Shown here in pieces: positions 50,709 to 60,028 of a stretch of DNA of 64,000 nt. The notes beneath the pieces were generated by a model. The model was not told the DNA's origin. It was given only the letters and a program-made list of their open reading frames with translations, and searched no databases. Position 1 is the first letter of the stretch, and each line of letters opens with the position of its first letter. Source of the DNA: Thermus hydrothermalis (GTDB lineage Bacteria; Deinococcota; Deinococci; Deinococcales; Thermaceae). The position numbers were made by a program, and so were the translations under genes. Where the stretch lies: positions 141,144-205,143 of the forward strand of contig NZ_JAKTNT010000002.1 in assembly GCF_022760925.1 (NCBI RefSeq), read 5' to 3'.

Positions 50709-50732
50709 CCCCTTCCCTGGGAGCATATCCCC

Positions 50733-51788
<1,056 letters not shown>

Positions 51789-51797
51789 GCTTCGGGT

Positions 51798-52112
51798 ATG
51801 CCGGAGGCCAAGCGCGTCCGAAAGAAGGTGCCCGAGCCCTTCCCCGGGGCCTACTACCTGGCGGGGGCCATCACCATCCTTCTCATGCTCCTTTTCCTCT
51901 ACCTGGGGGCGAGCCTTCCCCCGGGGGTAGCGGGGTTTTTGGTGGCCTTCGTCCTGGGGCTCACCGTGAACCCCAAGTACGTCCCCTTTTTCCTCCTGGC
52001 CGGGGTCTTCTCGGCGGTCATGGGGTTTTTAGGGCGGGAGCCCCAGGTGGCCTGGGGCGGGGTGGCCCTGGTCCTTTCCCAGGTTTTGGTCCGCCGCTTC
52101 GTCCAGGAATGA
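51798..52112 (+). CDS. Small membrane protein, unknown
   Basis: 104 residues: a Lys/Arg-rich N-terminal 15 residues, then three hydrophobic segments (AGAITILLMLLFLYLGA, GVAGFLVAFVLGLTV, VPFFLLAGVFSAVMGFL). No family recognised. It overlaps the next gene by ATGA. Confidence 0.7.
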   Translation: MPEAKRVRKKVPEPFPGAYYLAGAITILLMLLFLYLGASLPPGVAGFLVAFVLGLTVNPKYVPFFLLAGVFSAVMGFLGREPQVAWGGVALVLSQVLVRRFVQE

Positions 52113-52405
52113 GCCCGAACCGCCTTTCCCAAGCCCTTGCCCTCTTTGGGGTGGCCCTTTACGCCTACTTCCTCTTCCTGCGCCCAAACCAAGAGGGGAT
52201 GGCCCTGGCCGTGGGCCTCTTCGTGGCCACCATGGGGGTGGCCTATGGGGAGAAGCCTTTCCCCGTGCCCTTTTTCCTGGGGCTCTACGGGGTGCTTTTC
52301 CTCCTCCAGCTCCTCTTCGGCCACCCTTGGCCCTTCCTCCTCGGGGGGGCCTTGGGGCTTGGGCTTCCCTACCTCCTCTACCGCTTGCGGAAACCCGCCA
52401 AGTAG
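52109..52405 (+). CDS. Small membrane protein, unknown
   Basis: 98 residues with about four hydrophobic segments; no recognised motif. Coupled to the preceding membrane protein by ATGA overlap, so the two may form a complex. It converges on the next gene with a 28-bp overlap. Confidence 0.65.
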   Translation: MSPNRLSQALALFGVALYAYFLFLRPNQEGMALAVGLFVATMGVAYGEKPFPVPFFLGLYGVLFLLQLLFGHPWPFLLGGALGLGLPYLLYRLRKPAK

Positions 52406-52716
52406 AGGAGGCTTCCCAGGAGCATCCCTTCCCCCAGGGTGGGGAGGTAGAGGAGGAACTCCCTTACGTCCAGCCTTAGGTAGAGGAGGAGGGGCCAGGG
52501 GGTGAGGGCCCAGGCCAGGTCCGGCCGCCCGTAGCCCGCCGCCAGGAATAGCCCCGCCCCAAGCCCCCTGAGGTAGGCGAGCCAGCCCGAGCCCAGCTCG
52601 TTTTGGTAGACGAAGTAGAGGAGGTTTAGCCAGACCCCCACCGCCCAAAGGGGCAGGCGCCTTTCCAAACGGAAGGCCAGGGCGAGGAGGAGGGAAAAGG
52701 CTAAGGCTTCAAGCAC
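52378..52716 (-). CDS. Small membrane protein, unknown
   Basis: 112 residues, mostly hydrophobic (LEALAFSLLLALAF, LGAGLFLAAGY, LLGSLLYLAGF), with Arg clusters that suit membrane topology. Its start overlaps the stop of the ATP-cone kinase gene by 8 bp, so it is the distal gene of that pair. Confidence 0.65.
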   Translation of the reverse strand: MLEALAFSLLLALAFRLERRLPLWAVGVWLNLLYFVYQNELGSGWLAYLRGLGAGLFLAAGYGRPDLAWALTPWPLLLYLRLDVREFLLYLPTLGEGMLLGSLLYLAGFRKR

Positions 52717-54139
52717 GGGCCACCTCCGCCTGGCCCCGGGCCTCGAGGTAGGCCACCAGCACCTCCAGGGCCTTCTCCACCGCCTCGTCCAGGTCCTCCC
52801 CGGGGATGAGGGGGATGCCCTCCTCCTGGGCCCAGAGGAGGAGGCGCTCTTGGATCAGGCGGATCTCGGCGAAGTGGGCCAGGTACTTTTCCTTGGGCCG
52901 GGCGTGGCCCGTTTCCCGGTCCCGGAGGCGGAAGCGGTCCTGGTGAAGCCTTTCGTCCTGCAGGTAGACCAGCATGGGCACGGTGAGGACCCGGTCCTGG
53001 TAGGGGTGTTCCAGGTAGCGGGGCACCACGTGCACCCCCTCGAGGACGATGGAGGTCCCCTCCAGGGCGCTCCGTTCCTGGATGGCCCTGAGCCCCACCG
53101 CTACCCGGGCCACCTGGTCCAGAAAGCCCCTCAGCACCCGCGCTTCGTGGCTCTCTTGGGAAAGTTCGGGCAGGAGGGCCTTCCAGGCCTCAAAGGTGGA
53201 GAGGTGCAGGGTGGGGAGGAGGTCCTTGGACAAGGAGGCGCGGAAGACCTCCCGCACGGCGTCCGAGGGGACGATGTGGGTGATGCCCAGGCGGTAGGCC
53301 AAGGCCGAGGCCAGGACGCTCTTGCCCACCCCCGTGACCCCGCCGATGAGGATGTGCACGGGCCGGGCGCTCCGGCGGAGGTGCCTTAGGAGGAGGTAGC
53401 GCCGGGCCACCTCCTCCCCCGCCTCCTTGAGAAGGGCCTGGTAGACCCTTTCCCGAAGCTCCGGGCGGCGGATCACCTTAAGGCCTTCCCGCCGCAAGGC
53501 CCCCTCAATCTCCCGGGCCAGGCGGTAGGCCCCCTCCGGGGAGAGGCCGATGCCCATGAGGGACTGGGCCAGGATGCCCTTGGAGAAGGGCATGCGGGGC
53601 TCGCCGCCCTCCTCTTCCACAAAGAGCTCCCCGGCGAAGGCCCGGCGTTCCAGGTAGCGCCGCCTCGCCGCCTGGCCCTTGGCCTTGGCCACCTCCTGGG
53701 CCACCACCTCCTCTAGCCTGCGGGCGGCGATCTGCCGCACGCCCTCCTGGCGTAGCCTTTCCTCCACCCGTTTGGCGAGCTCGTGGGCTTCCTTTAAGGA
53801 AAGCCCCGCCTCCTCCAGGCTCCGCACCAAAAGCCCCTTGGAGAAGGGGCGGCGCCTTTTGCCCTCCAGGACCAGGATTTCCTCAAAAGGCAAGGTCCTT
53901 TGGGCCAGGGCCTCCGCCGCCTCCTTCCCTAGGGCCTTGGCGGCTTCCGCCAAGAGGACCTGGCGGAGGTACCTCGGGGTTACCTCCTTGCGCCCCTCCT
54001 CCTTAAGCCTTTCCTCCACGGTGTGGGCCAGGGCCTGGGCGGCCTCGAGGGGGACCCCTAAGGGCAGGAGGGCTTCCAACAAAAGCCCCTTGGAGAAGGG
54101 CCACCGCCCCCGCCTGAGGCGCACGAAAACGTCGCTCAT
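52709..54139 (-). CDS. P-loop kinase with three ATP-cone-like repeats (2-phosphoglycerate-kinase-like)
   Basis: 476 residues. Three tandem N-terminal repeats of about 80 residues, each beginning with a PFSKG[IL]L element (about residues 14-18, 98-102, 184-188) followed by helices ending in a basic segment. They look like ATP-cone nucleotide-sensing domains. From about residue 262 there is a P-loop kinase: Walker A GGVTGVGKS (266-274), VPSDAVREVFR, VLEGVHVVP. Archaeal 2-phosphoglycerate kinases combine one such cone with this kinase type. Substrate here is unproven. ATG 54139 with TATGAT 8 nt upstream. Confidence 0.72.
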   Translation of the reverse strand: MSDVFVRLRRGRWPFSKGLLLEALLPLGVPLEAAQALAHTVEERLKEEGRKEVTPRYLRQVLLAEAAKALGKEAAEALAQRTLPFEEILVLEGKRRRPFSKGLLVRSLEEAGLSLKEAHELAKRVEERLRQEGVRQIAARRLEEVVAQEVAKAKGQAARRRYLERRAFAGELFVEEEGGEPRMPFSKGILAQSLMGIGLSPEGAYRLAREIEGALRREGLKVIRRPELRERVYQALLKEAGEEVARRYLLLRHLRRSARPVHILIGGVTGVGKSVLASALAYRLGITHIVPSDAVREVFRASLSKDLLPTLHLSTFEAWKALLPELSQESHEARVLRGFLDQVARVAVGLRAIQERSALEGTSIVLEGVHVVPRYLEHPYQDRVLTVPMLVYLQDERLHQDRFRLRDRETGHARPKEKYLAHFAEIRLIQERLLLWAQEEGIPLIPGEDLDEAVEKALEVLVAYLEARGQAEVARA

Positions 54140-54147
54140 TGCCTGGC

Positions 54148-54153
54148 ATCATA
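54148..54153 (-). promoter_or_regulatory. -10 box of ATP-cone kinase gene
   Basis: TATGAT on the minus strand, 8 nt before the ATG. Confidence 0.4.
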
Positions 54154-54180
54154 GCACCTTTCCCTTGGTTATGGGCTTTC

Positions 54181-54210
54181 TTGACACTCCTCGTGGCCCC
54201 GTGCTAAGCT
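54181..54210 (+). promoter_or_regulatory. tRNA-Cys/tRNA-Val promoter
   Basis: -35 TTGACA (54181-54186), 18-bp spacer, -10 TAAGCT (54205-54210), 12 nt before tRNA-Cys. The same hexamers and spacing recur at aceB. Confidence 0.8.
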
Positions 54211-54222
54211 ACCTTACGGCTT

Positions 54223-54297
<75 letters not shown>

Positions 54298-54304
54298 AAA
54301 GCGC

Positions 54305-54381
54305 GGGCGCGTAGCTCAGGTGGCCAGAGCACTACCTTGACACGGTAGGGGTCGGTGGTTCAAGTCCACTCGCGCCCACCA
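54305..54381 (+). tRNA. tRNA-Val (GAC anticodon)
   Basis: 77 nt with encoded CCA. Acceptor GGGCGCG/CGCGCCC, anticodon stem CTACC/GGTAG with loop TTGACAC giving GAC, T arm GGTGG-TTCAAGT-CCACT. Seven nt after tRNA-Cys, cotranscribed. Confidence 0.94.
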
Positions 54382-54388
54382 GGCTGGA

Positions 54389-54414
54389 CCCCCAGGGATC
54401 CCCCTGGGGGTTTT
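54389..54414 (+). terminator. Terminator of the tRNA pair
   Basis: CCCCCAGGG-ATCC-CCCTGGGGG perfect 9-bp stem followed by TTTT. Classical intrinsic terminator 7 nt after tRNA-Val. Confidence 0.85.
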
Positions 54415-54417
54415 CGG

Positions 54418-54446
54418 TTTGCGGCGAGGCTTCCTCGGGGTATACT
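54418..54446 (+). promoter_or_regulatory. Promoter of conserved unknown gene
   Basis: -35 TTTGCG (54418-54423), 17-bp spacer, -10 TATACT (54441-54446), 6 nt to ATG 54453. Confidence 0.55.
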
Positions 54447-54452
54447 CGGGCC

Positions 54453-54842
54453 ATGAGCGCGGCCCACGAACGCGAGCTGTACCAGGCCTGGGTGGAGCTC
54501 CTTTCCTGGATGCGGGAGTACGCCAAGGAAAGGGGCGTCCGCTTTGAAAAGGAGGCGGACTTCCCCGACTTCATCTACCGCATGGAAAGGCCCTACGACC
54601 TCCCCACCACCATCATGACCGCCTCCCTTTCCGACGCCCTGGGTGAGCCTTTCCTCCTCGCGGACGTTTCCCCCCGCCACGCCAAGCTGAAGCGCATCGG
54701 CCTCCGCCTGCCCCGGGCCCACATCCACCTCCACGCCCACTACGAGCCCGGCAAGGGCCTGGTCACGGGGAAGGTCCCCCTCACCAAGGAGCGCTTCTTC
54801 GCCCTGGCGGACCGGGCCCGGGAGGCGCTGGCCCTGGCCTAG
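54453..54842 (+). CDS. Protein of unknown function
   Basis: 129 residues, soluble, highly charged. No family recognised. Visible features: an N-terminal helix (ELYQAWVELLSWMREYAKER), a motif VSPRHAKLKRIGLRLP and an unusual His run AHIHLHAHYEPG that could bind metal. Own leaderless promoter after the tRNA terminator. Converges on the thioesterase gene with a 4-bp overlap. Confidence 0.7.
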   Translation: MSAAHERELYQAWVELLSWMREYAKERGVRFEKEADFPDFIYRMERPYDLPTTIMTASLSDALGEPFLLADVSPRHAKLKRIGLRLPRAHIHLHAHYEPGKGLVTGKVPLTKERFFALADRAREALALA

Positions 54843-55237
54843 ACTTGGCTGATGGTCCCTTGGGCCAAGGCGATGAGCCGGGGTTCGGGCTCCTCGCTGT
54901 AGGCCTCCCCTTGCACCACGGCGAGGCGCTTCCCGGCGTGGACCACCCGGCCTAGGGCGCGAAGCCTTTTCCCCTTGGCCGGGCGGAGGAAGTTCACCTT
55001 GAACTCCACGGTGAGGACGTTGGGGCCCAGGGCGAGCCCCCCGGCGAAGGTGAGGGCGTTGTCCAAGAGGGCGCTAATGACCCCCCCGTGGACCACCCCC
55101 AGGTGCTGGTAAAACTCGGGCCGCACCTCTAGGGCGAACTCCACTACCTCTCCCTCCACCCGCACCACCTCCGCCCCCAGGTGCTGGGTGAAGGGTTGGG
55201 CCTGGGCCACCTGTTCTGCCAAGGCTTTCAGGTCCAT
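54839..55237 (-). CDS. PaaI-like hotdog thioesterase
   Basis: 132 residues. The core FYQHLGVVHGGVISALLDNALTFAG carries the HGG motif and an Asp at the usual catalytic position, as in PaaI rather than MenI; TVEFKVNFLRPAKG is the typical strand. Likely hydrolyses an acyl-CoA. ATG 55237 has AAGGAGGTGG upstream and follows hemW by 28 nt on the same strand. Confidence 0.87.
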   Translation of the reverse strand: MDLKALAEQVAQAQPFTQHLGAEVVRVEGEVVEFALEVRPEFYQHLGVVHGGVISALLDNALTFAGGLALGPNVLTVEFKVNFLRPAKGKRLRALGRVVHAGKRLAVVQGEAYSEEPEPRLIALAQGTISQV

Positions 55238-55265
55238 GGGCCACCTCCTTAGACTTGGTCAAAGT

Positions 55266-56384
55266 TTAGCCCGCCCCTTCCGGGCCTTCAAGGGCTTCCC
55301 AAAGGGCCAGGACCACCCGGTGGAGGAGGGGAAAGGCCTTGGGGGTGGGGCGTAGCCGCTTTCCCTCCACCCGAAGGAGGCCGGCTTCCGCCAACTCCCG
55401 GGCCCGCCCTGCCAGGCGGGGGAAGAGGGTGAGGCCTACCCTTGCCTCCACCTGGGCCACGTCCACCCCCTCCCGAAGCCTTAGACCCAGCATGAGGCTT
55501 TCCTTGGCGTGCTCCAGGGGGCTTATAGGCTCTTCCCTTGGGGCTTCTTTGGCGAGCCAGCGGGGGAGGGGAGGGTGGGTGCGCCTCAGGGCGTAGGCTG
55601 GGCCTTCCCCGGGGTACTGCCCGGTGGCGGAAGGCCCCAGGGCGAGCCAGAAGCCGTTGCGCCAGTAGACCAGGTTGTGCTGGGCCTCCTCCCCAGGGCG
55701 GGCGAAGTTGGAAACCTCGTAGCGTTCTAGCCCTGCTTCCCCCAGGATCTCCTCCGCCCGCTCCATGGCCCAGGCCTCCCGTTCCGGATCCTCCCTTAGC
55801 CCCAGGAGGGCGAAGGGGGTTCCCTTCTCCACCTGCAGGGTGTAGGCGGAGACGTGGCCTAGGCCAAGGCTTGCCGCCTCCTTTAGGTCCTTCTCCACGT
55901 CCTGCATGGGGAGGCCCAGGATGAGGTCAAGGGAAAGGCGGAAGCCCGCTTCCAGGGCGAGCTCCACCGCCCTCAGGGCCCCCTTGCGCCCGTGGGCCCG
56001 GCCGAGGAACCGGAGCACCGGGTCCTGGAAGCTCTGCACCCCCAAGGAGAGCCGGTTGACGCCCAGGTCCTTGAGGAGCCGGAGCCGGGCGGGGCTCAGG
56101 GTGCCGGGGTTGGCCTCGAGGGTCACCTCTGCCCCTTCGGCCAAGGGCCAGGGGAGGGCCTGGAAGAGGGCCAAAAGCTCCTGGTCCCGCAGGTAGCTGG
56201 GCGTGCCCCCGCCCAGGTAGAGGGTCTTTAGAGGATGGGGGTAGCGGGCGTGGAGGGCTTCCGCCTCCTCCCTAAGGCGCCTCAGGTAGGCTTCCACCCA
56301 CCCAGGCCCCCGGCGCACCACGTGGAAGTCGCAGTAGGGGCAAAGGGTGGGGCAGAAGGGGACGTGGACGTAGAGGCTCGTCAA
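55266..56384 (-). CDS. hemW: Radical SAM heme chaperone HemW
   Basis: 372 residues, formerly annotated as oxygen-independent coproporphyrinogen oxidase. CxxxCxxC cluster with a following Cys-free Phe: C11, C15, C18 (PFCPTLCPYCDF); GGGTPSYL; LGVQSFQDPVL; C-terminal HemN-like helical domain. The short HemN N-terminal extension with extra residues needed for substrate oxidation is missing, which favours HemW. Start TTG 56384, 7 nt after TAGACT (56392-56397) and also preceded by GAAGGGG. Confidence 0.9.
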   Translation of the reverse strand: MTSLYVHVPFCPTLCPYCDFHVVRRGPGWVEAYLRRLREEAEALHARYPHPLKTLYLGGGTPSYLRDQELLALFQALPWPLAEGAEVTLEANPGTLSPARLRLLKDLGVNRLSLGVQSFQDPVLRFLGRAHGRKGALRAVELALEAGFRLSLDLILGLPMQDVEKDLKEAASLGLGHVSAYTLQVEKGTPFALLGLREDPEREAWAMERAEEILGEAGLERYEVSNFARPGEEAQHNLVYWRNGFWLALGPSATGQYPGEGPAYALRRTHPPLPRWLAKEAPREEPISPLEHAKESLMLGLRLREGVDVAQVEARVGLTLFPRLAGRARELAEAGLLRVEGKRLRPTPKAFPLLHRVVLALWEALEGPEGAG

Positions 56385-56389
56385 CCCCT

Positions 56390-57610
56390 TCAGTCTACCA
56401 GGAGGAGGCGAAAATCGTTCAGGTTCGTGCCCGTGGGGCCCGTGTGGAGGAGGGTGCCTATTTCTTGGAAAAAGCCCAGGCTATTGTTCTCCTCCAGGAA
56501 GGGCCTGGGGTCTAGGCCCCGCGCCCAGACCTCGGGCGTGAGGAGGGCGCCCGCCGCCCCGCTATTCCCGTCCAGGCCGTCGGAGTCCGCCGCCAGGGCG
56601 TAGAGGGGCCTTGGGAGATGGGCGTAGAGGGCGAGGAGGAACTCCAGGTTCCGCCCCCCCTTGCCCCGGCCCGTCACCCTCACCTGAGCCTCTCCCCCCG
56701 AGAGGAGGAAAAGGGGCTTGCGAAAGGGCACCCCGTGGGCGCGGATGGTCTCCGCCAGCTCGGCGTGGAAGCGGGCGAGGGCCCTGGCCTCCCCCCCGAA
56801 GCGGTCGGAGAGGACCACGGCCCGGTGGCCTTGGCCCTTCAGGAAGGCCTGGGCCGCCCTTAGAAGGTGGAGGTTCGTGCCCACCAGGCGCCAGGTGAGG
56901 CGCCTAAGGGCGGGGTCTTGCGGCTTGAGGGTTTCGGGAAGCCGCCCCTCGGCCCCCGCTTCCAGCACCGCCCGGGCCTCGGGAAAGGCCAGGCCGTACC
57001 GCTCCAAGACCGCCAGGGCCTCCAGGTAGGTGGCGGGGTCGGGGTGGAAGGGGCCGGAGGCGATGACGCTGGGGTCGTCCCCGGGGACGTCGGAGAGGAG
57101 GAGGGCGTGGACCCTGGCCCGGGTGGCGAGGAGGGCTCTTCCCCCCTTGATGCGGGAGAGGTGCTTGCGCACGGCGTTGATCTCCCGGATGCTCGCCCCG
57201 CTTTGGAGGAGGGCCTGGGTGAGGGCCTGCTTTTCCTCCAGGCTTATCCCCAAAGGGGCGCACCAGAGGGCGCTCCCGCCCCCGGAGAGGAGGGCGAGGA
57301 CCCGGGCCTTGGGGGAAAGGGCGGCGAGGAGGCTTAGGACCTCCTCCGCCGCCCGCACGCTTTCCCCATCGGGCACCGGGTGGCGGGCGAAGACCGCCTT
57401 CAGGCCCAAGGGGTCTTGGCCTTGGGGCAGGGTGAGGTGGTAGGGGACCTCCCCGTACCGGTCCAGGGCCGCCCGAAGCATGGGGGCCGCCGCCTTGCCC
57501 ACGGCGAGGACCAGGTCGGGCCGGGAAGGGGGAAGGGCCTTTAGGGTGAGGCGGTAGGGGTCCGTGGCCTGCAGGGCGTGGAAGAAGGCATCTTTCAGGA
57601 GAGTTTCCAT
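56390..57610 (-). CDS. Glycerate 2-kinase (MOFRL family)
   Basis: 406 residues, class II glycerate kinase making 2-phosphoglycerate. LVLAVGKAAAPM, LLSGGGSALWCAP, INAVRKHLSRIKGGRAL, LLLSDVPGDDPSVIASGP and the C-terminal MOFRL domain with LLSGGEAQVRVTGRGKGGRNLEFLL and AADSDGLDGNSGAAG. It follows glcF in the glycolate operon, which suits a glyoxylate-to-glycerate route feeding glycolysis. ATG 57610 has no clear ribosome binding site and overlaps a small reading frame that continues from glcF. Confidence 0.92.
   Translation of the reverse strand: METLLKDAFFHALQATDPYRLTLKALPPSRPDLVLAVGKAAAPMLRAALDRYGEVPYHLTLPQGQDPLGLKAVFARHPVPDGESVRAAEEVLSLLAALSPKARVLALLSGGGSALWCAPLGISLEEKQALTQALLQSGASIREINAVRKHLSRIKGGRALLATRARVHALLLSDVPGDDPSVIASGPFHPDPATYLEALAVLERYGLAFPEARAVLEAGAEGRLPETLKPQDPALRRLTWRLVGTNLHLLRAAQAFLKGQGHRAVVLSDRFGGEARALARFHAELAETIRAHGVPFRKPLFLLSGGEAQVRVTGRGKGGRNLEFLLALYAHLPRPLYALAADSDGLDGNSGAAGALLTPEVWARGLDPRPFLEENNSLGFFQEIGTLLHTGPTGTNLNDFRLLLVD
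56392..56397 (-). promoter_or_regulatory. Possible internal -10 box of hemW
   Basis: TAGACT on the minus strand, 7 nt before TTG 56384, at the glycerate-kinase stop. Confidence 0.3.
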
Positions 57611-57675
57611 GCCAGGTCGGTTGGGTCAAAGCCCTGGTCCTTATAGAGGAGAGGGGCTTCCTCCACCTGGGCCAT
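57595..57675 (-). CDS. Possible 26-residue small ORF between glcF and glycerate kinase
   Basis: ATG 57675 opens MAQVEEAPLLYKDQGFDPTD followed by six residues and stops inside the glycerate-kinase start. It is in the same frame as glcF, whose TAG stop at 57709-57711 is followed by 11 sense codons and then this ATG. Third positions are mostly G/C, like neighbouring coding DNA. It could be a coupling leader peptide for glycerate kinase, a readthrough extension, or chance. Confidence 0.25.
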   Translation of the reverse strand: MAQVEEAPLLYKDQGFDPTDLAWKLS

Positions 57676-57708
57676 GGCGGAGCTCAGGCAGTCCCCTAGG
57701 CTCGCTTT

Positions 57709-58974
57709 CTACCTGCCCTCGAGGGGACTCTTCCCCTCGTAGAGGAGGGCCAGGAGTTCTGCCGTGTGGAGGACGGGGATGCCCTGGAGGTAGGCGCTAA
57801 TCTGCGTGAGGCAGCCGATGTTGCCCGTAACCACCAGGTGGGGTTCGGTGGCCTTAAGGTTTTCCGCCTTGCGCTTCCCTAAGGCCTCGGCGATCTCCGG
57901 CTGGAAGAGGTTGTAGGTGCCGGCGGACCCGCAGCAGAGCTCCCACTCCTTGGGTTCCAGGATCTCTACCCCCGCCGCCTTCAGGACCCTCCGGGGGGCC
58001 TCCCGCACCCCTTGGGCGTGGGCCAGGTGGCAGGCGTCGTGGTAGGCCACCCTTAAGGGGGTCTTGGGGGGTGGGGGCGGGGTGAAGCCGAGCTCGTCCA
58101 GGATGACGGTGAGGTCCTTGACCTTGGCGGCCAGGGCCTTGGCCTCTTCCTCCTCGGGCTCCCCCAGGAAGAGGAGGGGGTATTCCTTCATCCCCGAGCC
58201 GCAACCGGCGGCGTTGGTGACCACGTAGTCCACGTCCTGGAAGGCCTTTAGGTTCTTGCGGGCGAGGGCCCTTGCCCCCTCCTTGTCCCCGGCGTGGAGG
58301 TTTAGGGCTCCGCAGCAGACCTGTTCCCGGGCCACCACCACCTCCACCCCGTTTTCCTGGAGGACCCGGAGGGTGGCCTCGTTGATGGAGGGGCGGAGGA
58401 CCCTCTGGGCGCACCCCAGGAGGAGCCCCACCCGGGCCTTCCTCTCCCCCTTGGCGGGGTAGACCTCTAGGTAGGGGGCTTCCTCCGGCAGGCGCTCGGG
58501 GAGGAGGGCTAAGGGCGCCTTAAGGGGCTTGGGCAGGGGCAGGGGCTTAAGGAGGGGCTTAAGCCGGGTGGCCAGCGCCGCCAGGGGGCGGAAGCGCTCG
58601 GGGTAGGGGAGGGTGCGGAGGAGGGCTAGGCGGTAGGCCCTTTCCAGGGGGTAGCGGTGGCGCTTCTCCTCCGTGTGGAGGCGGAAGGTGGCGATGAGTT
58701 CGCCGTAGGGCACCCCGCTCGGGCAAGCGGTGACGCAGGCCTGGCAGGCCAGGCACCGGTCCAGGTAGGGGAGGGCCTCCTCCAGGGGCAGGGCCCCTTC
58801 CAAGACCTCCTTCATGAGGAAGATGCGCCCCCTGGGGGAGTCCATCTCCTCCTGCAGGACCACGTAGGTGGGGCAGGTGGGGAGGCAGAAGCCGCAGTGG
58901 ACGCAGGCCTCTATGGCGTGGGCCATTACCTCCCCTTCCTTGCCCAAGGCTTCCACGGGAATGCGGTGTTGCAT
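57709..58974 (-). CDS. glcF: Glycolate oxidase iron-sulfur subunit
   Basis: 421 residues. Two 4Fe-4S motifs near the N-terminus (CVHCGFCLPTCPTY and CLACQACVTACPSG), and two CCG domains (LLGCAQRVLRPSINE with VCCGALNLHAGD; AYHDACHLAHAQGV with LCCGSAGTYN). It passes electrons from the flavin subunits to the quinone pool. ATG 58974, 4 nt after glcE. Confidence 0.95.
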   Translation of the reverse strand: MQHRIPVEALGKEGEVMAHAIEACVHCGFCLPTCPTYVVLQEEMDSPRGRIFLMKEVLEGALPLEEALPYLDRCLACQACVTACPSGVPYGELIATFRLHTEEKRHRYPLERAYRLALLRTLPYPERFRPLAALATRLKPLLKPLPLPKPLKAPLALLPERLPEEAPYLEVYPAKGERKARVGLLLGCAQRVLRPSINEATLRVLQENGVEVVVAREQVCCGALNLHAGDKEGARALARKNLKAFQDVDYVVTNAAGCGSGMKEYPLLFLGEPEEEEAKALAAKVKDLTVILDELGFTPPPPPKTPLRVAYHDACHLAHAQGVREAPRRVLKAAGVEILEPKEWELCCGSAGTYNLFQPEIAEALGKRKAENLKATEPHLVVTGNIGCLTQISAYLQGIPVLHTAELLALLYEGKSPLEGR

Positions 58975-58978
58975 GCTC

Positions 58979-60028
58979 TCACCCTAAGGGAAACCGGCCC
59001 GTGGGGTCTAGGGCCCGCTTCAGCTTGGCGAAAAAGGCCTCGGGGGGCGGGGGGTAGAGGGGGTCTTCCGCCCCGCGGAGGACCAGGTGGGGAAAGCCCG
59101 CCCGCCTTAGGGCCTCTAGCCCCTCGGGTCCCGTGCCGGCGTAGAGGACCTCCCCCCCGTCCAGGTAACGCCTAGGCCCCAAGGGGAGGGCCTCGAGGCG
59201 GGGGATGGATAGAGGCCCCGCCGGCACCTTCACCCAGATGGGGCTTTCCTCCAGGAAGCGGAGGTCCCGCACCCCCTCCCAGTGGGCCTCGTCCTCCTTC
59301 AGGACCTCGGTCCTTTGGGCCCCCTCCTGGGCCAGGAGGCGCTTTAGGCCCTCCAGGCGGGCCGCCACGCTCCCGGGAAAGCCCCCCAGGCGGGCCTCGA
59401 GGGTGGCGGGGGGGATGAGGTCCAGGGCCAGGAGGTCCAGGGGGAGGAGGCGTAGCCTTTCCAGGGCGGAAAGGGCCTCGTGTAGGCCTGGCATCTCCGC
59501 CCGGAGGGTCCTCGTGGCCCTAGGGTAGGGGAAGACCTTGAAGGAGAGCTCCACCATGACGCCAAAGGCCCCCAAGGAGCCCACCATGAGCCGGTGGAAG
59601 GGGAAGCCGGCGGCGTTTTTCACCACCTTGCCCCCGCCCCGCACCACCCTCCCTTCCCCGTCCACGAAGCGCACCCCCAGGAGGAAGTCCCGCACCCCCC
59701 CAAACCGGTGGCGCAAGGGCCCGGAAAGCCCCGCCGCCACCGTGCCCCCCAGGGTGGCCCCCTGGGCCTTTAGGGGCGGGTGGAAGGGGAGGTACTGCCC
59801 GTGGGCCCTTAGGGCCTCCTCCACCTCGGCGACGGGGGTGCCGGCCCAGGCGGTGAAGACGAACTCCTCGGGCTCGTACTCCAGGATGCCGGAAAGGCCG
59901 AGGGCTAGCTCCACCTCCCCCTCCCGGGGGGCGGAGAGGGCGGGCTTCGTTCCCCCGCCCCTGGGCCTCAGGCGGGGGTAGGCCCGCACCGCCTCCACCA
60001 CCTCGGCCAGGGTGGAGGCCCTAACCAT
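58979..60028 (-). CDS. glcE: Glycolate oxidase FAD-binding subunit
   Basis: 349 residues, PCMH-type FAD domain: [69 protein letters not shown]. Shorter than GlcD, as usual for GlcE. ATG 60028 lies inside the end of glcD (8-bp overlap). Confidence 0.94.
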   Translation of the reverse strand: MVRASTLAEVVEAVRAYPRLRPRGGGTKPALSAPREGEVELALGLSGILEYEPEEFVFTAWAGTPVAEVEEALRAHGQYLPFHPPLKAQGATLGGTVAAGLSGPLRHRFGGVRDFLLGVRFVDGEGRVVRGGGKVVKNAAGFPFHRLMVGSLGAFGVMVELSFKVFPYPRATRTLRAEMPGLHEALSALERLRLLPLDLLALDLIPPATLEARLGGFPGSVAARLEGLKRLLAQEGAQRTEVLKEDEAHWEGVRDLRFLEESPIWVKVPAGPLSIPRLEALPLGPRRYLDGGEVLYAGTGPEGLEALRRAGFPHLVLRGAEDPLYPPPPEAFFAKLKRALDPTGRFPLG

